Shown here in pieces: positions 1 to 11,928 of a DNA stretch of 64,000 nucleotides (within the stretch, counting starts at the first letter, position 1; each line of letters starts with the position of its first letter). The notes under the pieces are model-generated. The model was not told the DNA's origin and ran no database searches. It saw only the letters and a list, made by a program, of their open reading frames with translations. The translations under genes were made by a program, and so were the position numbers. The stretch comes from Chara braunii (taxonomy: Eukaryota > Streptophyta > Charophyceae > Charales > Characeae): contig BFEA01000010.1 in NCBI GenBank assembly GCA_003427395.1, positions 1,955,331 through 2,019,330 of the forward strand, given 5' to 3'.

Positions 1-56
1 ACAGAGAGGAGCGACTTTGGATACTGTGTTGGTGTGGCCTACGGGCTAGGACATTG
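1..56 (+). repeat. Element B 5' LTR, left segment
   Basis: These bases match 16497-16552 in the element B 3' LTR and stop exactly where element A begins (TGTAGTAACC at 57). The LTR resumes at 8588 after the second copy of ATTG. The beginning of this LTR lies before the window. Confidence 0.85.
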
Positions 57-1065
57 TGTAGTAACCCTGTTCAGAAGTAGCCTGGGGCCCAGAACTCAGC
101 CCCAGGCAACTCAGACCTGAGATGGTCTGCACTGGGCTGTGTGACCAAGACACGCCCAGGCCTGAGTCTGTCGCGTATGGCTGTGTGACCGAACGCTGCA
201 CACAGGAAATTCAAGGGTCAAAGTCAACTGTAGAGTCAAAGGTACCGCACCCAGGCCCTTGGTTGGATACACTCACTTGTTGTGCGCAGGTACCCAGACA
301 GCATCCAGGCCGGAGGGAATTCGGTTTCAGACCAATCTGGGCCCTCGTTTGCATTGAGATCTGGACGGTTGAGGGATGCAGCATCCGGGGTTCAGACCCG
401 GCGTCAACGCTACATAAGCGCTGATTTCCTGGCTTTGACATTCATTCTGTCTTACGTCGATGCTGTCTTCACGCGTTGATGACGACTCTGGCTCGACGCT
501 GCGAAGCTGGCTGAGCACTGGCTCTGTGTGTCTATGGCGACGCGCTGCTGGTCTGGCATGGTGGCTGGCTTGCACCTGTCTTCTTGGCATGCTGATGTGG
601 CAGCTGCCATGCGTTGTCGCTGACGTGGCTGCTGCCATGTGTACTACTGGTTGACGAGGCGAAGCTATGTGATTTGTGTTGCTGTTCTAATTATCGTCAT
701 TCAGGAGGAGATCGAGACTGTGGAGAGATCAGGAATACTTACCTGGTTGTCTTTATGTCGACATTGCTCCAGCATTGATGAGGGACTGATTAGACGTGCC
801 ACGTGGCACATTGAGGTTACTTCAGATACTCGTTCAGACTATTGACTATTGAAGTGGTGATCGAGAAGGGAGCCCGAAGCAGGAGTGGGCCTTGTATTTA
901 TTTCCTCTCCTTTGTCTAATCTCCCTCCTCTTTCCTTCGTCTGTGTATGATTATCTTATCTCATTCTGTCTGGACACGATTTTGACTATTGGTAATCATC
1001 AGGTGGTTGACATTCATCTGGGCTTGCATTGTTGACGACTGTCTTCACGATCTGGGTTCATTGCA
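57..1065 (+). repeat. Element A 5' LTR
   Basis: It begins TGTAGTAACCCTG and ends TTCATTGCA, directly followed by ATT and the PBS. It matches 7594-8583 over its length. The two copies differ by an extra segment of about 28 bp near 110-140 in this copy, a 9-bp gap near 525, and scattered substitutions. A TATA-like TATTTAT lies at 895-901, and several GCTGAYGTGGCA-like motifs lie at 590-640. Confidence 0.92.
895..901 (+). promoter_or_regulatory. Possible TATA box in LTR A
   Basis: TATTTAT sits about 165 bp before the LTR end in a pyrimidine-rich stretch and is conserved in the 3' LTR at 8413-8419. Assignment as the LTR promoter is inference from position and sequence only. Confidence 0.35.
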
Positions 1066-1068
1066 ATT

Positions 1069-1080
1069 TGGTATCGGAGC
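1069..1080 (+). promoter_or_regulatory. Element A primer-binding site (tRNA-iMet type)
   Basis: TGGTATCGGAGC lies 3 nt after the LTR end. It differs at one base from the common plant gypsy/copia PBS TGGTATCAGAGC, complementary to the 3' end of initiator tRNA-Met. Elements B and F carry the same G in place of A. Confidence 0.85.
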
Positions 1081-1147
1081 ATACTCCTGATGATGATGCG
1101 CACCAGGTAAGTGACACGCGCATGTATGATGTGATGACTACGCGATC

Positions 1148-1730
1148 TGACGTGGACAACGGTGATGATCGCTGGTGAGGCTGACGTGGAATGCTGACGT
1201 GGAAAAGACTTGCTGGCGAGAAGACTCGATCCCGACGAGCTTGCTGACGTGGCAGTCGGGATCCCGACCTGGAGTGACCGTGGACCAGCCAGGATCGCAA
1301 TATTAAGGTCGCGATCCCCTGCTGACATGGCATACTTTGTGCCACGTCCAGGGACTTTGGCGCTGCAGATTGCTAACGTGGCAATCTCACGCGCGACTTG
1401 GTCCCGATGAGGTGCTGACGTGGCCTTGGACGACGAGGCTGACTGCTGACGTGGCAGGGAAGGTTCATCACACCAGTCTCCTTGACGGGGTGATCACCTG
1501 CTGACGTGGCATTGGCTCCATTGGCTGACGCGACATTGTCTCGATTGGCTGGTACGGCGACGGTATCACAACAAGACACGTGGAAGTGGCACGTGCGAAG
1601 GACAGAGGACACATTTACTGACGTGGCATCCCCACCGCTGGTTGATTGGATATTGATATGCCGACGTGGCAGGATCTGTTGTGTTGGCACTCCAGGGATG
1701 ACACGTGGCAGGCAGGTGTCTGCAAAGTAA
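1148..1730 (+). promoter_or_regulatory. Element A leader with an array of TGACGTGG motifs
   Basis: The untranslated leader between PBS and gag contains eight exact TGACGTGG octamers on the plus strand (starting at 1148, 1182, 1195, 1245, 1416, 1447, 1502 and 1619). One-mismatch versions lie near 1320, 1372, 1664 and 1700, usually in the wider context GCTGACGTGGCA. The ACGT core is the class of site bound by plant bZIP factors; binding here is inference. Elements C and F carry similar arrays in the equivalent place and orientation. The remainder of the leader, to about 2110, shows no other feature. Confidence 0.6.
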
Positions 1731-2109
1731 GAGCAGCACTCTGAAGACAATGGTGGTACGGCTGATTGAAAGACTGACGAGACAGCTGTAGTGCCAGCTG
1801 TCACGAGGGGTGCAACATCGCATTGACACTAGGATGACACAGAGGGAAAGAAGAAGAAGGATTGCTGACAAACTGTTTGCTGTTGATGTTGGCATACTTA
1901 CCTTGTCGTTTGCTGTGTTGTGGTGTTGAGCCTACTTGTGTGTTGTATGTGATCACACGAGCCTGACATGGTACCTGTACACTCTTGATTAGGACGTCAT
2001 CACACAGACAGACAAAAACAGCAATAGTTAGGGATATAAATTTTTCTCTTCGGTTGTTAGAAATCTTGCTGCTGTAGATCAGTGCGGCTGTGTAAGTATT
2101 GTTTATTAA

Positions 2110-3946
2110 TTGTTTATTGTGCGGCAGATGCATATCACAATGTCTTTTCTCTGGAATTCGATGAAATTGTCAGTGCTTACTCGTTATATTCCCTTTCTCT
2201 TTTATCCAGTCTCACTCATGTTTGTTGTTGATGAGGAGACTCCTGACCCCCGAACTAAGCAGCAAGTGAAAGAGCAGAAACAAGTCTTGATTGTCCGTTT
2301 AGACAAACTGATTTCTGAACTTCATGATGCCGGTGAAGAGGCCGAGGCTCACATCCGGAGCCTGTTTGACTTAAAAGCATTACATAATGCTATTGAATTG
2401 GCTGAGACAGACACCGACGTCATTCAGGTTCAGGATATAATAATCAAGTGTCGTGAGACACTTGATAAGTATATCATGGATCGACTCTCCAAGATTGCTG
2501 ATGGGAAAGAAGAAGGAGAAGGGGTTGTGTCTGAAGAAACCGTGGACGAAAAATATTAGACAACTTGAAGAAGCACTAGAGAGAGAGAAGAAGAGGAAAA
2601 AGGAATTGAGAAGACAAAAAGAGCGAAATGTACAGCAAGAACATAAAATAGAAGAAATCAGACAAACTGTTGTTGTAACTGAAGGGGAAGGACAGGCTGT
2701 TTCTTTGGCTCAACTTGTGACTTACCTTGCTCATCCCAAGATGAAGATTGATTAGTATGGGGTTCGGATTGATGAGGTGACCATGGGACTGCAGACAATT
2801 ACCGATCTGGTCAAAGGAAAGAATCAGGTGATAGAAGAAGTCAAAGTAGAGAAGGAAGAAAAAACAAAGAAACTAATGGGAGATGCCATCAAGTCTCTTA
2901 AGGTAGAGACTGGGAAACCAGAAGGGAAGAAAGTGGAGCCGTCGAGTCCGCCGAAGTCTCCCAGAGGAAGCAAAGTCACCACCACACAACCTGAGAAACC
3001 AAAGAAGAAGGAGAAGGTAAAAATGAAATTGCCTTTTAAGTTTGAAAATTTATTGTTGTGGATTGCTGAGATACAAACGTACTGTAGTACGGCCCCTGTT
3101 GAACCCGAATCCCAGGTTGCTTTCTCTACATCTTGTCTCAGGGGGGAAGCGAAGGAATGGGTTATGGCTGAAGCAAACGCAACGGGGTTCGATGACATTG
3201 GGGAGTGCGTTGGAACATTGAACCTTAAGCAGTTCCTTGGCAAGATCAAGGAACGCTTCTTGGACAAAACGACGATCGATAAGGCCTTTGACCAGCTCAC
3301 CACAATAGGTCAGAAACATTGGACCTCTGTGGAATCACTGTTAAGGGAAGTTGATCGGTTGTTGCAGGTTCCTAGACTAAACCTGCAAGACAACCAAGTC
3401 TTGTATATCTATTCCCGCGCTCTGCCCGAGCCCATTCATGGACAACTCATGGCAGAATCGAAATCTGGTAAGTACAATTATAGGCAGTTTCAGGACCTTG
3501 CTCTCCAACGAGAACAAATGACTTCTTAGGTAAATAATTCGTATGCGTCTGTTGTGAAGTATGGTGGTGGTGCAGGTACAGGTAAGCGGATACTTTGGCG
3601 CCAAAAGCGTCAGGACCACACCCTCATCGTCTTTGACGACGATACTGTGGAGAAGTGGCCATTGGAGGCCGAGGGTGTGGCAAGCAACATTGATTCCGGG
3701 AAGGGGGAAGTCACTGCTGTCGTGGTCAACAAGGGAGGACCACGACCGCCAGTAAAGAAGAAGAAGCCACGCTCGTTCCCAGAGCAGCCCGGGATTGCGG
3801 TCGGGAGGCCATGGGAAAAGATGGGCCTGTCACAGGAAACATGGCAGGAAAGAATGGATAATGCACAGTGTCTGAAGTGTGGTACCGCAGGGCATGCGAT
3901 TGCATGGTGCCCACTTATCCGTAACCCAAAAGCGAGCCGCCAGTAG
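2110..3946 (+). pseudogene. gag: Element A gag, broken (coiled coil, capsid-like, CCHC knuckle)
   Basis: This encodes the structural protein that would package element RNA into cytoplasmic particles. The N-terminal part (2110-2559, then another frame to 2755) is charged and helical, with RL, LE and KK-rich stretches typical of a coiled coil. After a stop at 2753-2755, the reading continues at 2777-3529 with a lysine-rich linker and a capsid-like domain (LLLWIAEIQTYC, AKEWV, LQVPRLNLQDNQVLYIYSRA). After another stop, 3554-3946 ends in the nucleocapsid knuckle CLKCGTAGHAIAWC (C-X2-C-X4-H-X4-C). Frames change at least once and stops interrupt it three times, so no full Gag can be made. The same domain order is seen in C and F. 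Confidence 0.85.
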
Positions 3947-4020
3947 GAGTAGCATCTGCTCCTACTGAGTCTAAGGGCTTGGAACAAGATGAAGGTAAGG
4001 TTCCTACTAACCCTTCTAAC

Positions 4021-7000
4021 CCTTTGACTCGCATGGCAGAGGATGGTTCTTCTTCGGCCCATTGTCCGGAACAGTCTTATGTACTGTCTCTCTAGACGAC
4101 TCTCTTGACGAGCTTGGTAACGAGTTGCTAGCATGACGAAGCTCGTGGGCTAAGAAATCGAAGTCTAAGGGTGACCTACTACTCGCGGATGTAGAGATTG
4201 CACGTACATGCGTAGGTGCACTGTTGGACCGAGGATCCACGCGATCCTGCATATCCGAGAAAGCAATCCGCAAGTTGCATCTCAGAATGAAGGTAAAGAA
4301 TTTGTCTCGACCACGTGTATCCTACAAAAGCATGATCACTGTCTCGCAATATGTTGATCATGTGAAGTGTCGATTCCGTACCAAGGAAGGAAAAAAGATT
4401 GTTAACGAGGTTTCCTTTCTTGTGGAGAAGAAGTTACCTTTTGATTTGATTCTGGGAATGGACCGGCACGAGGAAGCCAACCCAGATATCAATTTCAAAG
4501 AGAAGATTGTGCAATTGCGTGACGCACAAACTGAATTGAAATCAATCAGATTGTATAATAAGTCTGGCTCTGATTATAGTTTCTCTTTCTGTTGTATGAG
4601 TTATCCAGCATTTCGTTCAATGGTTTCAAAGAAGAAATTGGAATAGGAAGTAATTATGGTCTTAGTAAAGAAAGTAGGAGAATACTCTACTTTCTGCCCT
4701 CTTTTGATTGAGAAACTCTTGGATGAGTATAAAGATCTACAAATCGAACCAACAGGAATAACTGCATGTGCTATAAAGCACACTATTGAAATTATTCCTG
4801 GCAGTAAAATTCCCAAGGGCCCTGTCTACAGAATGTCTCCTAGGGAACTTGAGGAACTCAGAAAACAACTGTAGGACTTAACAGAGAAAGGATGGATTCG
4901 CCCTAGCTCTTCTCCTTATGGTGCTCCTGTCCTATTTGTGCCTAAAAAGGAAGGTGAGTTGTGTCTCTGTATTGATTATAGAGGGTTGAATGTCGTCACT
5001 GTTAAGAATGTCGAACCTCTTTCATGAATTGACGACTTGTTGGATCAGTTGCAGGGCTGCAAGTTCGTCAGTAAAATTGATCTGAAGTCTAGATACCACT
5101 TGATCGAGGTGGATCTCGCAGATCAACACAAGACTGCATTCCGAACAAGGTATGGTCACACTACGAGTTTGTGGTAATGCCTTTCAGACTGACTAATGCC
5201 TCAGTGACCTTCCAAAGATCTATGAATGAACTCTTTGGTCAATGGTTGGATCAGTTTGTCATTGTCTATCTCGATGGCATTCTAGTGTATAGTAAGACAC
5301 TAAAAGATCATGAGAAACACCTATGTCTTGTGTTAGCAAAGTTGCGTGAGGGCAACTTCAAGCTAAATCCAAAGCAGTCTGAATTTGCTAAGTCCGAAGT
5401 CTTATACTTAGGACATATAGTAAACGAAGATGGCCTAAGGCGAGAAGAAAAAAAGATATCAGCAATTAGAGATTGGCCACGACCTAAGTCGATAACTGAA
5501 CTAAGATCTTTCCTTGGTTTGGCAAGTTATTATAGGAAGTTTGTTAGGAACTTCTCACTGATCGCCACACCAATGAGAAAATTATTGAAGAAAGAAAATG
5601 TTTGGTTGTGGAACAAAGACTGTAAGTCTTCGTTCAAAAAGTTGAAATATGCATTGACTCATTACCCAGTTCTGAAAATGGATGACCCGTCTCTACTCTT
5701 CATTGTCACTACTGATGCAAGTCAGTATGGGATTGGTGTTGTTCTCCAGCAGGATGACGGCAAGGGCTACAGGCCCATAGAGTTTATGTCTGCACGACTG
5801 TCGTCGGAAAAGGTTGCCAACTCCACCTATGAAAGGGAGTTGTATGCCTTAGTCTGTGCACTAAACACGTGGAAAGAATACTTACTAGGGAGGCACTTTA
5901 CTGTGTGCTCAGACCACTCTACTCCGAAGTGGATAAAGACACAGCCTAGGCTATCTGAGAAGTTGGTACGATGGTCTGCGTTTATTGATACCTTCAATTT
6001 TGAATTGAAAACGATCAAAGGTAAGTCTAATGTGGTTGCAGATGCATTGTCCAGACGGAGTGATTTCTTTTGTGCAATTGTCTCTTATTTGGATGTTGGG
6101 AGTGATTTGAAAGGTAGAATTCGGCAAGGATATGCCACTGACCTTATTTGGAAGCCTATCATTGATGTCCTGGCAAAAGACCCAACTCTACTTCCCAACT
6201 ACCGTATAACCGATGGTTTGCTTTCCTTGTTAGACCAGACTTAACAAAGATTGTGTATTCCTCGCAAGGAAAAAATTAAAAGTCTGTTAATTGGGGAATG
6301 TCACGATTCTGAGGGTCATTTTGGATTCAAGAAAACTTACGCAGAGGTTAGGGAGCACTTTGAATGGAAGGGATTAAAGGAAGACGTAATAACTTACGTG
6401 CATACCTGTCTGGTGTGTCAGAGAAACAAACCTTCACATGAGAATCCGCTTGGTCTCCTGAAACCATTACCAATTCCGAGTGAATCAGGTGAGCCCATCT
6501 CAGTTGATTTCATGAGCCTCACCAAGAGCCGTAATGACAATAGTCAAGTAATGGTTGTTATGGATCGTTTCTCTAAATATGCCATGTTTATTCCCTTACC
6601 TTCTGAAGCAAGAACTGAACTTGTGATCCAAAGTTTCAGATGCGATGGGTGACTGAATATGGGTTTCCCCTCTCCATTGTGTCTGATCGTGATGCAAGGT
6701 TCACAAGTATGCCATGGCAAAAGCTGATGGAAGCATACGGTATACGCTTGACCATGTCGTCGGGGCGACATCCTGAAACGAATGGACAAAGTGAGAAGAT
6801 GAACCAATTGTGCCAACAACTCTTGCGCATGTATATGAGACCCGATCAGATTAATTGGGATGAGAACTTACCCAAAATAGCCAGTGCATATAATAATAGT
6901 GTTCACACCGCTACGGGTCGTACACCAAATGCACTACATAAGGGGTGGAAACCTAGGCATCCCATTGACGTGCTAACGCGGGACCAGTTCCTTAGGTTAC

Positions 7001-7554
7001 CTCCAGGAACACGAGAGTATCCAGTTTTGTTTCAAGAAGACATAAAGAAGGTAAAAGATAATTTAAAGAAAGCTCAGGACCAGATGATCGAACAAGCGAA
7101 TAAACATCGTCGACCATCTACATTTAAGCAAGGTGATTTCGTCTGGGTAAAGTCCAAAGAGTTTTCCTTAGAAGAAGATGTGTCTCAGAAACTTTTGCCT
7201 GTCTATTTCGGACCCTAGGAAGTTCTCAAAGTAATAGGAGATGCAGAGGGACCGTCTTATCGCATTGATATTCCCCCTCATCTCAAAGCATATCCTGTTT
7301 TTCACGCGTCCAAACTGTTGCCCTATGTAGAAGGGAATAAATTTCCAAACAGACCCTCTATGATTTCGCCATCAATGGAAGGCAGATATGAGGTAGACAG
7401 AATCATAGAGCATGGTTACTTCTGACCTGAGAAGCAGTTCAAGGTACGTTTTAAGTCTCAAGCACCATCAGAGGACAGATGGTTTAGTAAACGAGAACTA
7501 CTTGAAACTGCTCCTGATTTTGTCGTTGCTTATGAACGAGGGTTGAAGTCTTAA
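4021..7554 (+). pseudogene. pol: Element A pol, broken (PR-RT-RH-IN, chromodomain-like tail)
   Basis: Segments in several frames give a Ty3/gypsy polyprotein. The protease lies at about 4170-4640, but its active site reads LLDRGSTRS, with R where S/T of D-S/T-G is expected. RT lies at about 4800-5500, with the conserved [12 protein letters not shown] and IDYRGLN, but the catalytic box reads YLDGILVYS (5267-5293), so the second Asp is lost. RNase H lies at about 5700-6050 (TTDASQYGIG, YERELYAL, DALSRR). Integrase lies at about 6290-7290, with the HHCC region (HTCLVCQRNK), VSDRDARFTS and GRHPETNGQSE. The tail YEVDRIIEHGYF near 7388 resembles a chromodomain start. Stops occur at 4873, about 5026, 6242, 7216 and about 7424, and frames shift near 5155 and 6645. 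Two catalytic losses plus stops make it dead. Confidence 0.9.
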
Positions 7555-7580
7555 ATATTTCTGCGGTGGAACTCGAAAAT

Positions 7581-7593
7581 GGGGCGGCAGGAA
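7581..7593 (+). promoter_or_regulatory. Element A polypurine tract
   Basis: GGGGCGGCAGGAA immediately precedes the 3' LTR and would prime plus-strand synthesis. The surrounding GGAACTCGAAAAT is shared with C (before 26269) and with F on the minus strand (after 29818). Confidence 0.75.
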
Positions 7594-8583
7594 TGTAGTA
7601 ACCCTGTTTAGAAGTATCCTGGGGCCCAGAACTCAGCCCCAGGCAATGTGTGACCAAGACACGCCCAGGCCTGAGTTTGTCGCGTATGGCTGTGTGACCG
7701 AACGCTGCACACAGGAAATTCAAGGGTCGAAGTCAACTGTAGAGTCAAAGGTACCGCACCCAGGCCGTTGGTTGGATACACTCACTTATTGTGCGCAGGT
7801 ACCCAGACAGCATCCAGGCCGGAGGGAATTCGGTTTCAGACCAATCTGGGCCCTCGTTTGCATTGAGATTTGGACGATTGAGGGATGCAGCATCCGAGGT
7901 CCAAACTTGGCATCAACGCTACATAAGCGCTGACTTCCTGGCTTTGACATTCATTCTGTCTTACGTCGATGCTGTCTTCACGCATTGACGACGACTCTGG
8001 CTCGACGCTGCGAAGTTGGCTGAGCGCTGGCTCTGTGCTGGCATTGTGTCTACGGCGACGCGCTGCTGGTCCGGCATGGTGGCTGGCTTGCACCTGTCTT
8101 CTTGGCATGCTGACGTGGCAGCTGCCATGCGCTGTCGCTGACATGGCTGCTGCCACGTGTACTACTGGTTGACGAGGCGAAGCTATGTGATTTGTGTTGC
8201 TGTTCTAATTATTGTTATTCACGAGGAGATCAAGATTGTGGAGAGATCGTGAATACTTAGCTGGTTGTCTTCATGTCGACATTGCTTCGGCATTGATGAG
8301 GGACTGATTAGACGTGCCACGTGGCACATTGAGGTTACTTCAGATACTCGTTCAGACTATTGATTATTGAAGTGGTGATCAAGGAGGGAGCCCGAAGCAG
8401 GAGTGGGCCTTGTATTTATTTCCTCTCCTTTGTCTAATCTCCATCCTCTCTCCTTCGTCTGTGTATGATTATCTCATCTCATTCTGTCTGGACACGATTT
8501 TGACTATTGGTAATCATCAGCTGGTTGACATTCATCCGGGCTTGCATTGTTGACGATTGTCTTCACGATCTGGATTCATTGCA
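7594..8583 (+). repeat. Element A 3' LTR
   Basis: It starts TGTAGTAACCCTG and ends TTCATTGCA. It is the partner of 57-1065 and is followed by the ATTG duplication and then the rest of LTR B. Confidence 0.92.
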
Positions 8584-8727
8584 ATTGACTCGTTACTTCA
8601 GTGTAGTACTCTATATGGATGGTTTTCTCGGTGCATTTGTACTCTCTGCTTGGACACGACTACTTGGACATCTGTGTGATTTCGCAACTTGGCTTTCTGT
8701 ATATCGTTCACACTCATATTCCTTGCA
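8584..8727 (+). repeat. Element B 5' LTR, right segment
   Basis: It begins with the duplicated target ATTG and continues the LTR interrupted at 56. It ends CATATTCCTTGCA and is followed by ATT and a PBS. It matches 16549-16677, with a gap of about 13 bp near 8693-8706. Confidence 0.88.
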
Positions 8728-8730
8728 ATT

Positions 8731-8742
8731 TGGTATCGGAGT
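8731..8742 (+). promoter_or_regulatory. Element B primer-binding site
   Basis: TGGTATCGGAGT follows the LTR end by 3 nt. It is close to the tRNA-iMet PBS, and the B2 relative at 48623-48634 has the canonical TGGTATCAGAGC. Confidence 0.75.
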
Positions 8743-10018
8743 TGGTTCGTGATTGCCGCTTACCTGGCACCGGCGACATTGTTACTTGGTGCGCTGACGA
8801 TGCTTCATGTGCAGTAAGGATACTTTGGAGCTGGTTTGATTGAGCGGGCCTAGGTGGAAAGGCTGGCCGCAGGAAGGCTGTGGCGACAGCGTGGGAGCTG
8901 TGGCGACAACGGGTGTATGCATGATGATGAGAGTATGCTGACGTGGCATTTTGGCTGAGGTGGCACTGCATTGCGTTGTGGGTGGTACCGAGGCTATTAA
9001 CCGGTCATCGAAATGCACGTCGGCCCAATTGGTGAGAAATTTGTGGTTGGGGGCAGTTATCTCCAGGTATGTTGTTCCCATTCCTTATCTATCCTCTCAA
9101 TCTCTTCTTACTGTGAGGAAGTGAGTCCAACTTGAGTGTCCTCTCTTTGGTGAGGAGTCGTGTGCACTCTTCCTTGAGAGACGACATTCTTCCCGGTGGC
9201 GCATCTGGCAGGAGAGGGCGGTGCCTCTGAAGGGCCCTGGTCGAAGCACAGGTCATGGTCACCATGCCAACCCATGGGAGTAGTACACGCAAGCTTTGCT
9301 GCTTTGTCTATTGAGGCTCTTTGCTGCGCTGATAGAAGGGGTGTGCGGACTGACCAGTCTTACGTAGACGCTCGCAGGCCGCCTATAAACATTTCTAGTT
9401 GGGGTCTGAACTGTCCACCGACTGTGATCGTCGTCCTGATTGTGACGTTAAAGAATTCCTGAGGACTCTCGGGGGCTGTCCTTAAATTGCCTCTTGATCA
9501 GCCATATCAGTTAGACGTAAGGCTCGCTGCACGCGAGGGTAAACAAAAGGGCAGAACTGGTCATAAGCATACTTCTCGGGCACAGGGGTGTGCCGTGGTT
9601 GCACACCTTAGACACCGCAGCTTGATGATGCTCACAGGTACGTTGGATACAGGGGAAGGGTATTCCAATTGTGAACTCTATTGTACATCACTACCATTTC
9701 CATTGTGCATACATCTGCTTACATTAGTCTAATTATTATTTTGATTAGTTGGTTGACAGACTGCTGACACCTAGTAGACAGCCTAGAGTAGGACTGTAAT
9801 CTACCATAGTCAGTTCTTTTCGATGCTTCTGTGCAGAACTAATCGGAATAGAGTTAGACTATGTGTACAGTTTGTGTAGATGTTGTTGATGCCGCTTGAC
9901 CGGTAGTCTAAGTAACTCGCTGGACATTAATTTATATTGTTTATTTTTAGAACCGGTCAGATGTATGCTGCGGTAGGTCCCAAAGAGGACTCTAGTGTAG
10001 ACAGTGTTTGCCTAACCG
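8743..10018 (+). other. Element B untranslated leader
   Basis: About 1.3 kb lies between PBS and gag. No convincing coding region is visible. One GCTGACGTGGCA motif lies at about 8938. The part from about 8915 to 9800 is recognisably repeated at about 56084-56840, which is how the second B-type element (B2) was traced. Confidence 0.7.
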
Positions 10019-11785
10019 ATGAGTGGATCAGCTGGGGATAGAGGTACAACTGACGAGATGAGGATAACAAGGCTATCATCGCTTAGAATCCCTAGAGTGT
10101 TCCAGGCCCTACAATCGAGAGAAGAGAGAAGACTAAGGGTCGAAGCTAGGGCCCGTAGTCTTGAGGCTGCAAGGGAAGCAGCAGCGGCCGAAGCAAGAGC
10201 GTTGGCAACAGCTAGCGAGGTAGCAATGGCTACCGCTTCAGCAACATCTGCATCAACCTCTGGTCAGGGTGTGTCGCCCAACTCGACCAGTTCGGAGTCG
10301 GTTTGCAATACGTCAGGGACCGGCGCTAGTCAGATGGCGGGTTTGCAGTCCAGCCCCCCGCCTCATCTTAAAAGGGAGCAGATGGAGCTCCAACAGCTAG
10401 AGAGGATCTGCCTTAGGCTAGAAGAGGAACTCAAGCAGGCTACTAAGAGAGAAAAAGAAATTAGAGAGAGAAGAGTCAGACTAGAGAGTAGGGAGGCAGA
10501 CCTAGCTGCACTAGAGGGTTTAGATGACGCAACCCTTAACTCTACAGGAAAGATTCTTAAGGCAAGCGTCCTGTCCATGCAGGCGTACATGAAGAGCAAG
10601 ATGGACGCCATGCAGGACACCCTAGACCAGATTTTGCAGGCCCTACAAAGGCTAGGGATCCGGACAGCAGCTTTGCCATTGCTTCCATTATCAGCAATGA
10701 CAGGCCCCTATGTCGTTCAGTCTGGACAACAACCAAGTGGTACATTGGCAGCAACTCTATCTCAGACTGTTGCTTCTTCATCTTCTGGTCCAGCGACTGG
10801 AGCTACATCACAGTCGCCACCTGTCCCGCCTGCGGGACAACAATTACCTTGGTACCCCAAGATCCCCCTGAAACCACCTCCAACCTTCTCAGGAGACAAG
10901 AAGGATGAGGCTCTCGACACGTGGTTGAGAACGGTGCCAGTGTGGGTGAGGGCAAAGAGGACATTGGTAGAGGAGGAAGTGATTACTATTGCATCCTACT
11001 TAGAGGGTTCAGCAGCTCGCTGGCTAAATGGATTGGTAGCTTCAAAGGGTTTCGGCAGGAACATGGGTGATTGGGCTCAGACCCACACCCTAGAAAGCTT
11101 TATGGATTTAGTGGAGGCTCGGTGGCACAACCCTCAGCAGGGGCAAATTGCCACTGATGGGCTATTGAAACTTGACTCTAGGAAGTACAAGTCCGTGAGA
11201 GAGCTGACCACAACCGTAGAGCGGTTGATTGTCATACCGGGAGTGGAGTACGATCCACAGGTCTTGTTGACCATGTTCTTGAGATGTCTTCCCACAGACA
11301 TCAAGAACTTATTAGCCAGTGAGGCTCGTCTAGAGTATCACACTTTTGAGACATTCAGCAAAAAGGCCCTAGATTTAGAGGTTACGCTGGGTGGTGCTCA
11401 AACCCCTACTACGGACGGAAGAAAGAAGAAGACTCCACAGGAATGAAAGAAGAAGGGTAGTTGATTGATAATGGTTGATTCCGAAGGGAATCAAACCGAG
11501 ACCGATGATGTTTGTGAACTTGTGGAGGGTTCAAAATTAGACGGCGAGGAGAGTGCTGAGGGTAGCAACCTCGCCGCCGTAGTTAAGACTAAGGCAGGTG
11601 GCCACGACAAGGGCGGTCAGCAGAGGAGTCAGGGGCAAGCCGCCAACCGAAACAAAATAGCTGCTTGGGTGAGGGTCGGTTTGGATCAGGAAGTGTGGCG
11701 AGACCGTTGGTCGTGTGGTGCTTGCATAAATTGCGGCGAGTACGACCATACGCAATTTAAGTGCAAGAACCCGAAGGTCTTGTAG
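10019..11785 (+). pseudogene. gag: Element B gag with two in-frame stops
   Basis: ATG at 10019 opens a 475-codon frame. An Ala/Arg-rich and Glu-rich helical N-terminus contains a strong coiled coil at residues about 120-170. A Ser/Thr/Pro linker follows, then a retrotransposon-gag capsid domain at residues about 290-450 (KDEALDTWLRTVPVWV, SAARWLNGL, FMDLVEARW). Stops at 11444 and 11462 interrupt it. The same frame then continues to 11785 with the nucleocapsid knuckle CINCGEYDHTQFKC (C-X2-C-X4-H-X4-C). Apart from these two stops it is well preserved. Its sequence is clearly distinct from the gag of A, C and F, so B is a different lineage. Pol lies downstream in the -1 frame. Confidence 0.85.
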
Positions 11786-11928
11786 AAGATCCCTCCTAAG
11801 GGTGGGTATCCTTCTTCTCAGTTTGGGGCCTCTACGAGCTCCGGCCCGAGAAACACTTAGGGCCGGTAGAAGTTGTAGTTGCTTCTACTCTTGTTGAAGC
11901 GGGTGATCTACCCTCCCCGTTTCAAGAG

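Larger units (their letters stand above)
57..8583 (+). mobile_element. Element A: full-length Ty3/gypsy element inserted in the LTR of B
   Basis: It has two LTRs (57-1065 and 7594-8583), both TG...CA, a PBS at 1069-1080, a polypurine tract ending at 7593, and gag then pol in order. It is flanked by a 4-bp direct repeat ATTG (53-56 and 8584-8587). The uninterrupted target is visible in the other LTR of B around 16549 (GACATTGACTC). Gag and pol are both broken, so it is a decayed copy. Confidence 0.92.

Noticed and set aside
1055-1085. Apparent deletion in LTR A between two TTGCAATT repeats (compare 8577-8733)
   Set aside because: The similarity ends because 1065 and 8583 are LTR ends. What follows is the PBS in one case and the rest of LTR B, ending in the same TTGCAATTTGG context, in the other.
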